Source: an uncultured Ruminococcus sp. (GTDB lineage Bacteria; Bacillota; Clostridia; Oscillospirales; Ruminococcaceae). Taken from it: a DNA stretch of 9,432 nt. The notes beneath the pieces are model-generated. The model saw only the letters and a list, made by a program, of their open reading frames with translations, did not search any database and was not told the origin of the DNA. Of the stretch, positions 1 to 6,407 are shown piece by piece (positions within the stretch are counted from its first letter, which is position 1; every line of letters begins with the position of its first letter). Location: NCBI GenBank assembly GCA_945876405.1, contig CAMCOJ010000067.1, forward strand, positions 1 through 9,432, read 5' to 3'. The translations under genes were made by a program, and so were the position numbers.

Positions 1-54
1 CACGTTAAAGGGAATCAGTATGGCAGAACCCAGGAATATTATCAATGCGAGAAT

Positions 55-795
55 TTATTTACAGTAAACCCTGATAGCCTCACAAATAAACTGTGCTGTA
101 TTCTCGCCGTGACGGTCAATGTTAGTTCTGAAACGTTCATCAGCGGTATACATTTCGCCAAGTCCTGCAAGGATTTCATTTGTGCAGGTGTAGTAATTAG
201 CGGTGATAAAATCCTGCCACTTCTTAACAAGTCTCATGGCTTCATCACTGTCAGGAGCAGAGCCGCTCTTTTTACATGCTGCAAATTCGGCCATAATACT
301 GTCCATAGCAGAGTTTACTTCATTCCACTTTTCTTTTGAGTAATCTTTTGTTTTTTCGGCACTTTCCCTGTATGCGTCAGTACCACCCCATTTTTCCTTT
401 GCTTCTTTTGCGTACTGTTCACGCTGCGCCTCAAATTCACTGTTGTCAAATGCTTTCATAGTTATTTTTTCTCCTTTCATTGCACTGTCGAGAGCACTGA
501 TGAGTCGTTCAAGACGCTCTTTTTTCAGCATCAGCAGGTGCCTCTGCTCTTTTAGTGCATTCTGTTTATCGTAATCGGGGGAGGATAAAATCATCTGAAT
601 ATACTTTAGCGGAAAATCAAGTTCACGGTAGAACAGAATCTGCTGCATACGCATAAGTGAGGTTTCATCGTAAAAACGGTAGCCGTTCTGTTCGTCAACA
701 AAAGAGGGTTTCAGCAGTTCTATTTCGTCGTAATAGTGCAGTGTGCGCACACTCACACCTGTAAGCTTTGCGAATTCCTTTATATGCATTTTCAT
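55..795 (-). CDS. MerR-family transcriptional regulator with TipAS-type ligand-binding domain
   Basis: A 246-residue cytoplasmic DNA-binding regulator. Residues 1-70 form the MerR winged helix: the N-terminus has the typical pattern FAKLTGVSVRTLHYYDEIELLKP followed by NGYRFYDE, which is family knowledge I recognise directly. Residues about 75-115 are charged and heptad-like, consistent with the MerR dimerisation helix. Residues about 117-243 match the TipAS (antibiotic recognition) fold, including the aromatic-rich EKWGGTDAYRES and the ending typical of TipAL/Mta/SkgA proteins. Such proteins bind hydrophobic or peptide drugs and twist a promoter with a long spacer into an active form. The ATG at 793-795 is chosen because AAGGGAGG (803-810) lies about 7 bases upstream; Met3 would be too far away. 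The promoter at 818-848 has the 19-bp MerR spacer, so autoregulation is likely. No efflux or resistance target gene is visible, and the window ends 54 bases after the stop. The family call is firm; the ligand is unknown. Confidence 0.93.
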   Translation of the reverse strand: MKMHIKEFAKLTGVSVRTLHYYDEIELLKPSFVDEQNGYRFYDETSLMRMQQILFYRELDFPLKYIQMILSSPDYDKQNALKEQRHLLMLKKERLERLISALDSAMKGEKITMKAFDNSEFEAQREQYAKEAKEKWGGTDAYRESAEKTKDYSKEKWNEVNSAMDSIMAEFAACKKSGSAPDSDEAMRLVKKWQDFITANYYTCTNEILAGLGEMYTADERFRTNIDRHGENTAQFICEAIRVYCK

Positions 796-817
796 TAGAT
801 CGCCTCCCTTGAATATC

Positions 818-848
818 AGTATATACTATGACGCAACGTGAATGTCAA
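818..848 (-). promoter_or_regulatory. MerR-type promoter with 19-bp spacer and internal dyad
   Basis: Read on the minus strand, TTGACA (843-848) and TATACT (818-823) are separated by exactly 19 bases, two more than an ordinary sigma-A spacer. This long spacer is the hallmark of promoters activated by MerR-family proteins. Inside it lies TCACGTTGCGTCA (829-841), a dyad with arms T-ACG and CGT-A around a TTG centre and one mismatched pair. It sits where a MerR dimer would bind. The start codon of the TipAS-type regulator follows 22 bases after the -10 box, so the natural reading is self-activation by the ligand-bound regulator. Confidence 0.8.
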
Positions 849-883
849 GAGGTTTTTGAAAAAAATTTTTATCAGATATAACC

Positions 884-911
884 AATCACCCGTCAATGAA
901 GGCGGGCGATT
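884..911 (-). terminator. Hairpin downstream of the esterase gene, possible terminator
   Basis: Arms AATCACCCG (884-892) and CGGGCGATT (903-911) pair over 9 bases with one G-U pair around a 10-base loop. It lies between the end of the esterase gene and the MerR promoter, both on the minus strand, so it probably ends the esterase transcript. On the minus strand the T-rich stretch (855-870) does not follow immediately, so it is not a textbook rho-independent terminator. A second AT-rich inverted repeat, 910-918 with 934-942 (9 perfect pairs), abuts it on the gene side and could stack on it. Confidence 0.45.
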
Positions 912-943
912 TATTATCTAATAAAATTTTGCTGATAATAAAA

Positions 944-2662
944 CTACTTTATTTTAACAAGGGAAACATTGGAGATTGTAACATTATAATAATCAGTTCC
1001 GCCCACGTCAAATGTAAGCATGCATTTATCATCGGCTTGTTCCATAAAGAATGTCTGATCATAGTGAAGCTTTTCGGCTCCGGCAGAGACAGTGTCCTCA
1101 TGATATTTTTCACCCGAGCCGTAATTCTGACATACTGAAACAGGAATCTCCACTTCCTTGCCGGCCAGTATATCAAACTGAAGTCTGTATGTTCCTTCTG
1201 TAAGCTGAATTCCTGAAATATATGCCTGAACATCAGATTTTTCCTTTCCGCCGCCGACCATATTTACCCAGTAGCTCTTGTCATAGCCAAGGTAATCTGA
1301 AGCGTTTGCGCCTGATTCCTTATTTATGTTTACACCGTATTCACCATCAGCTGCTGCATCAAGACCAACTTTATCTGATTCTATGCCGAGAACACCGCAT
1401 ATTTTATCAGCCAGAACATAGGCACTCATCTGCTGTGTGATTTCAGAAGGGTGCCAGTCTGAACCGTAGCCGTTGGCCGGATTCTGAACTGCTGACAGAT
1501 AGCACATTATTCTGTCGTCAGCTGAAGATCTGAATTTCTCAACGGCCTTTTCAATGGCAGGATATACCTCCTCGCAGCCCATGGTTCCAACGGTGCATAT
1601 TATGTACGCATCAGGATTATTTTCCCTTACAAGCTTAAGGAAATCAATATATCCCTCTGTAAATTCCTCAGAACGGGTTTCAAGGTCATTTCTTATATAC
1701 GTATCATCATTGGTTCCGAGATTGATTACAACAACATCATTTCTGTGGCTGCTGAAATCCCACGGCCTTGCATAATCCTTAAGCTTTGCGATATTTGTGT
1801 AGCAGTCGGGAACAAGACTTTCTGTATTTCTGTCACCTGTGGTATATCCGGAAATAATTCCGTGTCCGCTGTATGAAACTGCACTGTAGTCGGCATCAAG
1901 TTTCTTTGCTGTCAGATATGCGTATGACTTCATAAAGTTTTCAGTAGATGTCATAAATGACTCTCCGCTCGACTTTCCTTCAACGCCGTAGGCACAGGTT
2001 ATTGAGTCACCGATAAATTCTATGCTGTATTTTTTTGCAGGAACAGGAACCAGCGGCTGTCTGACAGATGAAACTGTGCTTATGCTCTTTACACCTACTG
2101 CACCGTTATTTGCCTCCGAAAGATGAATTATTTTCACACGGACTTTTTTCTGTGAACTTTCTTTTAAAATTTCTATTTCCTTTTCCGGAGTACTCATCAG
2201 TGCATCTTCTATAAGCTCATCATCAACAAATACAGCATATCTCGGACGGTATCTTTCTTCTGCTTCAATTGCTGAATCGCCTGCAAGAGTTACTGTAGCC
2301 TCTGATGCCGTAAGATCAAACTCAACAGCTGAACCACTGTGTACAAGCCATGTCACTTTTCCGTCATCATATGTTCTTCCGGTAAGTTTGACATTTTCCG
2401 AAACCGCTCTGAATGTACTTTCATGTACTTCTCCTGGGTCTTCGTCCGCAGTAAGCTGATTTTTCAGTTCTATTACATCGAGAATATTCAGAATACCGTC
2501 TCCGTTTATATCGTCTTCAGACGAAGCCTTATCCACACCATGAAAAACAGATACAAGATGTTTAAGATCTTCAGAACTGTACAGCGCAAAAACAGATGTT
2601 CCAAGTAAACTGCATGCAGCAACTGCTGAAATTAATGCTGATAAATGTTTTGAACCTTTCAT
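944..2662 (-). CDS. Secreted CE2-type SGNH/GDSL acetylesterase with N-terminal dockerin-like segment
   Basis: A 572-residue exported esterase, probably removing acetyl groups from xylan or other hemicellulose. Residues 1 to about 26 are a signal peptide (basic start, hydrophobic core, cleavage near VFA). Residues about 28-70 are dockerin-like but contain only one calcium loop, with ligands D51, N53, D55, N59 and D62; the first loop is missing. Residues about 80-205 form the beta-rich domain that precedes the catalytic domain in CE2 esterases. The SGNH domain (about 210-425) shows GDSIT with nucleophile S220, G266 in SYSGHG, GTND with N318, and DWHPS with H404. Residues about 430-572 form a beta-sandwich resembling CBM4/9/22-type modules and ending LTFDVGGTDYYNVTISNVSL. 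The start is supported by AAAGGG 8 bases upstream. It has its own promoter (2755-2783) and sits downstream of a dockerin-bearing serpin. The SGNH assignment is firm; CE2 is likely; the substrate is inferred. Confidence 0.88.
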   Translation of the reverse strand: MKGSKHLSALISAVAACSLLGTSVFALYSSEDLKHLVSVFHGVDKASSEDDINGDGILNILDVIELKNQLTADEDPGEVHESTFRAVSENVKLTGRTYDDGKVTWLVHSGSAVEFDLTASEATVTLAGDSAIEAEERYRPRYAVFVDDELIEDALMSTPEKEIEILKESSQKKVRVKIIHLSEANNGAVGVKSISTVSSVRQPLVPVPAKKYSIEFIGDSITCAYGVEGKSSGESFMTSTENFMKSYAYLTAKKLDADYSAVSYSGHGIISGYTTGDRNTESLVPDCYTNIAKLKDYARPWDFSSHRNDVVVINLGTNDDTYIRNDLETRSEEFTEGYIDFLKLVRENNPDAYIICTVGTMGCEEVYPAIEKAVEKFRSSADDRIMCYLSAVQNPANGYGSDWHPSEITQQMSAYVLADKICGVLGIESDKVGLDAAADGEYGVNINKESGANASDYLGYDKSYWVNMVGGGKEKSDVQAYISGIQLTEGTYRLQFDILAGKEVEIPVSVCQNYGSGEKYHEDTVSAGAEKLHYDQTFFMEQADDKCMLTFDVGGTDYYNVTISNVSLVKIK

Positions 2663-2754
2663 AATAAGAACCCTTTCTGTTAAGTATTTTTTTAATAATG
2701 CAAAAACCTTTTTTATGCCGTATCTTAACCGGCGCCTCTTAAAATCATAAATAT

Positions 2755-2783
2755 ATTATAAACTATTTAATGTATTTTTTCAA
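2755..2783 (-). promoter_or_regulatory. Sigma-A promoter of the esterase gene
   Basis: On the minus strand TTGAAA (2778-2783) and a perfect TATAAT (2755-2760) are separated by 17 bases. This is the strongest promoter match in the window. It predicts a leader of about 85 bases before the ATG at 2662, with AAAGGG as ribosome binding site. No riboswitch is recognised in the leader; a short GCCG/CGGC stem can form near 2717-2733. The promoter lies downstream of the hairpin at 2832-2866, so the esterase gene is transcribed independently of the serpin gene. Confidence 0.8.
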
Positions 2784-2784
2784 T

Positions 2785-2808
2785 ATTTTTATTAAATTTA
2801 ATAAAAAT
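2785..2808. repeat. 24-bp perfect palindrome abutting the esterase -35 box
   Basis: Positions 2785-2808 equal their own reverse complement over all 24 bases (ATTTTTATTAAA joined to TTTAATAAAAAT). The palindrome is wholly A/T and ends one base upstream of the -35 box. It could be an operator, or act as an AT-rich UP element for the RNA polymerase alpha subunit. Low complexity makes chance palindromes more likely in such DNA, so function is an inference. Confidence 0.6.
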
Positions 2809-2830
2809 TTAAGTGAGATTCAGGCAAGAT

Positions 2831-2866
2831 AAAACCGCAGCGGAGTCATCACTCCCGCTGCGGTTT
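2831..2866 (-). terminator. Strong hairpin terminator, no gene directly upstream
   Basis: AAACCGCAGCGG (2832-2843) pairs perfectly with CCGCTGCGGTTT (2855-2866); the stem can continue as GAG/CTC with one bulged base. On the minus strand it is followed by TTTTATCTTG, a short T-run. On the plus strand a looser pyrimidine tract follows. It lies over 200 bases beyond the serpin's own terminator, so it either serves as a second stop or ends the candidate small RNA starting near 2999. Confidence 0.7.
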
Positions 2867-2999
2867 CATCTCGGATTTCTTTTTTCATTTTTCTCTCTTT
2901 TTCATCCGCTTTTTGTCTTTTTCCCTCTGTTCTGTTTCGTGTCTTCTGTCTATCTGTTTTCTTTTGTTCCACACAGGTTATTTATCTTTTTTTATCCCT
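2831..2999 (-). ncRNA. Candidate purine-rich small transcript between serpin and esterase genes
   Basis: After the serpin terminator there is a promoter-like pair on the minus strand, GTAACA (3030-3035) and TATTAT (3006-3011) with an 18-base spacer. About 105 bases that are almost all purines on the minus strand follow (about 2867-2972), then a strong GC-rich hairpin with a short T-run (2831-2866). Promoter, body and terminator would give an independent RNA of about 165-170 bases. It cannot simply be the esterase leader, because that gene has its own strong promoter further downstream. I recognise no known RNA family. The only minus-strand reading frame here is about 21 codons and runs through the hairpin, so it is not convincing. 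This is a hypothesis. Confidence 0.25.
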
Positions 3000-3035
3000 G
3001 CATATATAATACGAATTACATGCAGGAAATGTTAC
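2997..3035 (-). promoter_or_regulatory. Promoter-like sequence within a CCTGCAT / ATGCAGG dyad
   Basis: A perfect 7-bp inverted repeat, CCTGCAT (2997-3003) and ATGCAGG (3020-3026), encloses 16 bases that contain the minus-strand hexamer TATTAT (3006-3011). Eighteen bases upstream lies GTAACA (3030-3035), which matches 4 of 6 bases of the -35 consensus. Together they look like a weak promoter with an operator-like or hairpin-forming dyad around its -10 box. The -35 match is poor, so this remains tentative. Confidence 0.3.
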
Positions 3036-3040
3036 AGGGA

Positions 3041-3088
3041 AAATAAAAAAATTTTCAGCCTCTGAAAAAAATTCCTTTCAGAGGCTGA
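3041..3088 (-). terminator. Rho-independent terminator of the serpin gene
   Basis: TCAGCCTCTGAAA (3055-3067) and TTTCAGAGGCTGA (3076-3088) form a perfect 13-bp stem with an 8-base loop. On the minus strand it is followed by AAA and then a run of seven T (3045-3051), A and three more T. It starts 23 bases after the serpin stop codon, so it is the natural end of that transcript. Confidence 0.9.
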
Positions 3089-3111
3089 TGTGAAAAATTT
3101 AGAAATATATT

Positions 3112-5010
3112 TTATTTGAGAACCGGATTGCTTATTACAGCTGAAAATACCGGATTGCCGGCCTGGTCTGATACATAGCAGAAGAATGGTCTGTTAAGTT
3201 CGAAGTACACCGGTTCTTCATCTGACGGAGGTGCTGCGCCGGCACAAAGTTCAATAATTGTATATGCAGCAGCCTCGCAGCCTTCCTCGTCTATGGCTAT
3301 CGTTGCTTCATGTATGATTTTTTCTATATACGCACTTTGGATACCGGATTTTTCAAAGTCAACAACTCCCGAGAAATCTGCAAGGTCGGAATCAAAAGCA
3401 AGCTTTACTCCCATTTGCTTCACAGCATCATTAAGTTTGTACTTTGACGAGATATCAAACTTCGGAACTGAAAATACTATCTTCCTCGTTTCATAACTGA
3501 TGTCATCATTTATAATTTCAAGCATGGTATCCCTGTCTGATACTATATCACTTATATCAGTACCCTCATCAGGGAGAATAAAGTTCATTTTGTATCCGTT
3601 ATCCATAAGGACATCGTACTTCATATAATTGTCAGCAAATCCTATTTTTTCTGTAGGCTGTTCTGTACTCATGTGAAGAAAATCGCATGAAATTTCTGTT
3701 CCGTCACTGAGATAAAAATTATCCGGAGTCGCATCACCGAATTTTTCAGCCCACTTCTCCTTAAAGGTTACAGTGTTTAAAATCTCCATAACAGCATCTT
3801 TGCTTATTTCTATTGACGGATTTATTTTACCGGATGTATTTTTAAATATCCAGTCTGAAATTTCCTTTTGTGTCTTGACACTGAATTCTCTTGCAAATGA
3901 ATATGCATAAAAATTATCTGCTATGGATTCAAGTTTATCCTGATAAAACTCATATTTTTTATTAAGCCATAATGAATTGGTAAGCTTCAGATATGATGTG
4001 TAATCATCATGGTAAAGTGCTCCGAACAGCTTATTGTTATCTTCTCTGAGCGAACTTATATTGCCGGAATGAAGTGCTGAAACCATCTCATCCTGAGTTT
4101 CACCTGCAGCACAGTCAGCAGCCATGGACAGAGCCATATAAATGCTCAAAGGAGAAAATACATAGTTTTCTTCTGACGGATTACCGAGAAGATTAACTGC
4201 CAGATCTGCAGTAAATTCCTTTAGTCCTTCAGAATCAACAAAACCTTCTGAAATATTATTCAAGTCCGGCACTGCAAGAACATCATCATTTGAGGCACCA
4301 AGAACTGACATCGGCGGTTCAATAACATTCTGTTTCAGTCTGATAAAATCAACAATATTGATACAGGAGTCAGTATTGGCATCCGCTCTTCTCTTCATAC
4401 ACTCATCAAAATTATCAGCACCATACATATATGCTGTCAGACTGAGGATATCTGACGCATTTACAGCATGGTCACCGTTTATATCAGTGATTCCGTCGAA
4501 ACTGTATCCGTTATCAAAAGCATATTTTTCTGCATATGAACCGATACTTCCTCTTATAGAAACACCCTCTCCCAGTTCCAGGCTACCGGCTTTCACAACG
4601 CTGTCCGGAAGTGTAAGACACTCAAGTGAACTGCAGCCGGATATAGCCATATCCTCAAGCTCCATAATGCCTTCTGAAACATAAATATTTTTCAGTTTTT
4701 TATTTTCAATACATCCTTTCCCGAGTACGAACAAACGGTTGCCCTCATCTTCTGAAGGAACTGTAATCTCATCAGCAAATGATGAACAGGTAATTTTGTC
4801 AATACTGATATAGTCATACCATTCTGAACCTATATTTATCATGCGGTATGAATAAGGTGAATAGGAAATATCGATTCCGCTGCCTGCAGCCCCGGATTCC
4901 GTATCCACAGCTGAAATCAGATTACCCGTGCTTTCCGGCAAAGCTCCGTATCCGCACGAAAAAACAAGAGCCATTGCAGCCGCAAATGCTGTGATTTTTT
5001 TTATTTTCAT
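3112..5010 (-). CDS. Secreted dockerin-containing serpin (cellulosomal protease inhibitor)
   Basis: A 632-residue exported protease inhibitor. Residues 1 to about 23 are a signal peptide. Residues about 92-173 are a short BspA-type leucine-rich segment (SGCSSLECLTLPDSV, then GSYAEKYAFDNGYSF). Residues 176-230 are a two-loop dockerin with full calcium ligands: D176, N178, D180, N184, D187 and D210, N212, D214, N218, D221. Residues about 262-632 are a full serpin domain (NYVFSPLSIYMALSM; NTVTFKEKW). Its reactive-centre hinge EEGCEAAAYT (575-584) has the small residues required for loop insertion, so an inhibitory rather than storage type is expected. Counting 17 residues from the first Glu, as in antitrypsin, puts P1 at G591 with AAPP after it, suggesting a target that accepts small P1 residues (subtilisin- or elastase-like). 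Dockerin serpins are known in cellulosomal bacteria and are thought to protect the complex. The start is supported by AAGGGA about 10 bases upstream. The internal position of the dockerin is unusual. Confidence 0.93.
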   Translation of the reverse strand: MKIKKITAFAAAMALVFSCGYGALPESTGNLISAVDTESGAAGSGIDISYSPYSYRMINIGSEWYDYISIDKITCSSFADEITVPSEDEGNRLFVLGKGCIENKKLKNIYVSEGIMELEDMAISGCSSLECLTLPDSVVKAGSLELGEGVSIRGSIGSYAEKYAFDNGYSFDGITDINGDHAVNASDILSLTAYMYGADNFDECMKRRADANTDSCINIVDFIRLKQNVIEPPMSVLGASNDDVLAVPDLNNISEGFVDSEGLKEFTADLAVNLLGNPSEENYVFSPLSIYMALSMAADCAAGETQDEMVSALHSGNISSLREDNNKLFGALYHDDYTSYLKLTNSLWLNKKYEFYQDKLESIADNFYAYSFAREFSVKTQKEISDWIFKNTSGKINPSIEISKDAVMEILNTVTFKEKWAEKFGDATPDNFYLSDGTEISCDFLHMSTEQPTEKIGFADNYMKYDVLMDNGYKMNFILPDEGTDISDIVSDRDTMLEIINDDISYETRKIVFSVPKFDISSKYKLNDAVKQMGVKLAFDSDLADFSGVVDFEKSGIQSAYIEKIIHEATIAIDEEGCEAAAYTIIELCAGAAPPSDEEPVYFELNRPFFCYVSDQAGNPVFSAVISNPVLK

Positions 5011-5053
5011 ATTACCACTTTCCCTTCTCTGAAATTTTTCTTATATGATTTGA

Positions 5054-5082
5054 ATTATAGTGAACGCAATTTATTGCGTTTG
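5054..5082 (-). promoter_or_regulatory. Serpin promoter with perfect -10 and poor -35
   Basis: A perfect TATAAT lies at 5054-5059 on the minus strand, 43 bases upstream of the ATG at 5010. At the proper 17-base spacing the -35 position (5077-5082) reads CAAACG, a poor match. A promoter with a good -10 and weak -35 often depends on an activator or alternative contacts. A perfect inverted repeat occupies exactly the spacer and -35 region. Confidence 0.6.
5063..5080. promoter_or_regulatory. Operator-like inverted repeat in the serpin promoter
   Basis: AACGCAAT (5063-5070) and ATTGCGTT (5073-5080) are perfect 8-bp arms around two central bases. The repeat begins 3 bases upstream of the -10 box and covers the spacer and part of the -35 box, a classic position for repressor binding. 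Half-site spacing is about one helical turn, fitting a dimeric helix-turn-helix protein. I do not recognise the motif as that of a specific family. Confidence 0.6.
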
Positions 5083-5138
5083 CTATATATGTTTTTATGT
5101 CTGTACCAATAATACTTCTCATCACTCCAATGTGCTAC

Positions 5139-5178
5139 AAAAAATAAAAACTCCGGAAATCCAGAGTTTTTATTTTTT
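5139..5178 (-). terminator. Terminator of the CoA-activase operon (probably bidirectional)
   Basis: AAAAACTCCGG (5146-5156) and CCAGAGTTTTT (5161-5171) pair over 11 bases with one G-U pair and a 4-base loop; A/T pairs extend the stem to 18 bp. The minus strand continues with TTTTTATTTTTT, a canonical U-tract. It lies 5 bases after the stop codon of the HgdB-like gene and upstream of the serpin promoter, so it insulates the two units. Confidence 0.9.
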
Positions 5179-5183
5179 ACTGC

Positions 5184-6407
5184 TTATCTTCTCGCATTCG
5201 CCAGCATAAGCTTTATTCTGTTTTCCTGATTTACCTTGGTAGCACCAGGGTCATAGTCTATAGCAACTATATTCGCATTCGGGAATCCCTGCTTTATCAC
5301 ACGTGCCATACCCTTTGCCACAATGTGATTTGGCAGGCAGCCGAAAGGCTGGGTACAGATAATATTCTCCGTCCCTGACTGTGCCAGTGCTGCCATCTCT
5401 GCAGGTATAAGCCAGCCTTCACCCATCTTGACACCCTGATGAATGTATTTGTCACACTCGTGTCTCAGGTGCTCAAAATCATGCGGCGGCTCAAATACGC
5501 CGTGATTTTTTATTATATTTATCATCTGCTTCTGCTTTGCATAGATGACATCATAACCAATCTTAAAAAGACTGGTTGTCTTGTTTCTGAATCCGTATAT
5601 CTTTCCGTCATTTACTGTATTTACCGCACAGTAAAGGACAAAGTCAAGCAGGGAAGGAACAACAGGTTCACAGCCTTCACTGATAAGAAAATCTTCAAGA
5701 TGATTGTTTGCAAGAGGTGAATACTTAACATATATTTCACCTACTATGCCAACCTTAATCTTCTTCTGCTTGCTTCTCTTTATCTTCGCAAAGTCATCAA
5801 GTATCTTTTTGTAAGTCTTTGCTGTGCCCATAAATTTATTTTTCGAGAAATTTTCCTGAAGTATATTTTCCCACCTGTTAAGAACCTTCCCGGATTCGCC
5901 CGGTATCAGTTCGTAAGGTCTGCACTGGTTGTACAGAAGCATGAGTATATCGCCGTAGAGAACAGCATAGAGAAGTTTGAGAACCAGAGGTACGGAAAGT
6001 TTGAAACCGCCTTCCTTCTCAAGACCGCTGAAGTTAAGGGAGATAACCGGCACCTGAGGATATTTTTCCTTAAGTGCCTTTCTGAGAAGATGAATGTAGT
6101 TTGAAGCTCTGCATCCGCCGCCTGTCTGGGTAAGCATAAGAGCAGTTTTGTCCGGATCATATTTTCCGCTGTTAAGAGACTCCATAAACTGTCCTATGAC
6201 GAGAAGGGCAGGGTAGCAGGTATCGTTGTGTACATTTTTCAGACCCTCATCTATAACGCTCTGTGTCGATGTACGGAGGAGTTCCATTTTATACCCGTAG
6301 TTTCTGAGTATGCTTACTATAAGGTTAAAATGAATAGGCAGCATATCAGGAACGAGTATAGTATGGGTTGCCTTCATATCATCAGTAAAAATCGGATAAT
6401 TAGCCAA
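5184..6407 (-). CDS. HgdB-like protein of the acyl-CoA dehydratase activase system (second operon gene)
   Basis: About 407 residues, cytoplasmic, with no signal peptide. It corresponds to the C-terminal part of the roughly 1,400-residue clostridial CoA-activase-related proteins and is distantly related to the 2-hydroxyacyl-CoA dehydratase subunit HgdB. Motifs, numbered from the upstream GTG: LVPDMLPIHF (21-30), NDTCYPALLVIGQ with C67, TGGGCRASNY with C102, GEGWLIPAEM (333-341), CTQPFGCLPNHI with C354 and C360, and DYDPGAT (387-393). The conserved cysteines suggest iron-sulphur or thiol chemistry. It follows the activase gene by 17 bases, so the two are co-transcribed. The TTG at 6405-6407 is preferred because AAGGAG (6416-6421) sits 8 bases upstream; the GTG at 6414-6416 overlaps that site and could not be used with it. 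No substrate-specific dehydratase, CoA transferase or acyl-CoA dehydrogenase is nearby, so the reaction is unknown. Low-potential electron delivery to a double-cubane-type protein is a possibility, not shown here. Confidence 0.85.
   Translation of the reverse strand: MANYPIFTDDMKATHTILVPDMLPIHFNLIVSILRNYGYKMELLRTSTQSVIDEGLKNVHNDTCYPALLVIGQFMESLNSGKYDPDKTALMLTQTGGGCRASNYIHLLRKALKEKYPQVPVISLNFSGLEKEGGFKLSVPLVLKLLYAVLYGDILMLLYNQCRPYELIPGESGKVLNRWENILQENFSKNKFMGTAKTYKKILDDFAKIKRSKQKKIKVGIVGEIYVKYSPLANNHLEDFLISEGCEPVVPSLLDFVLYCAVNTVNDGKIYGFRNKTTSLFKIGYDVIYAKQKQMINIIKNHGVFEPPHDFEHLRHECDKYIHQGVKMGEGWLIPAEMAALAQSGTENIICTQPFGCLPNHIVAKGMARVIKQGFPNANIVAIDYDPGATKVNQENRIKLMLANARR

Noticed and set aside
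1..54. Plus-strand fragment that could be the edge of an IS1182-like transposase (reads ...YGRTQEYYQCEN)
   Set aside because: The resemblance is to a short Tyr-Gln-Cys-Glu stretch only, the expected next cysteine is missing, and the frame then runs antisense through the MerR gene. Too short to support.
2717..2733. Riboswitch in the esterase leader
   Set aside because: Only a small GCCG/CGGC stem is visible, without conserved elements of any riboswitch class I know.
2821..2895. Short minus-strand frame of about 21 codons starting ATG-AAA-AAA
   Set aside because: It reads straight through the strong terminator hairpin and has no clear ribosome binding site; best explained as chance.
2813..3046. 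77-codon plus-strand reading frame rich in Phe and Leu
   Set aside because: It lies across the hairpin at 2832-2866 and consists of the pyrimidine tract, which gives Phe/Leu/Ser codons by composition. No convincing ribosome binding site or family match.
4938..5010. Lipobox in the serpin signal peptide (VFSC)
   Set aside because: The -2 residue is Phe, which lipoprotein signals rarely allow, and a dockerin protein is expected to be released; an ordinary signal peptidase I site is more likely.
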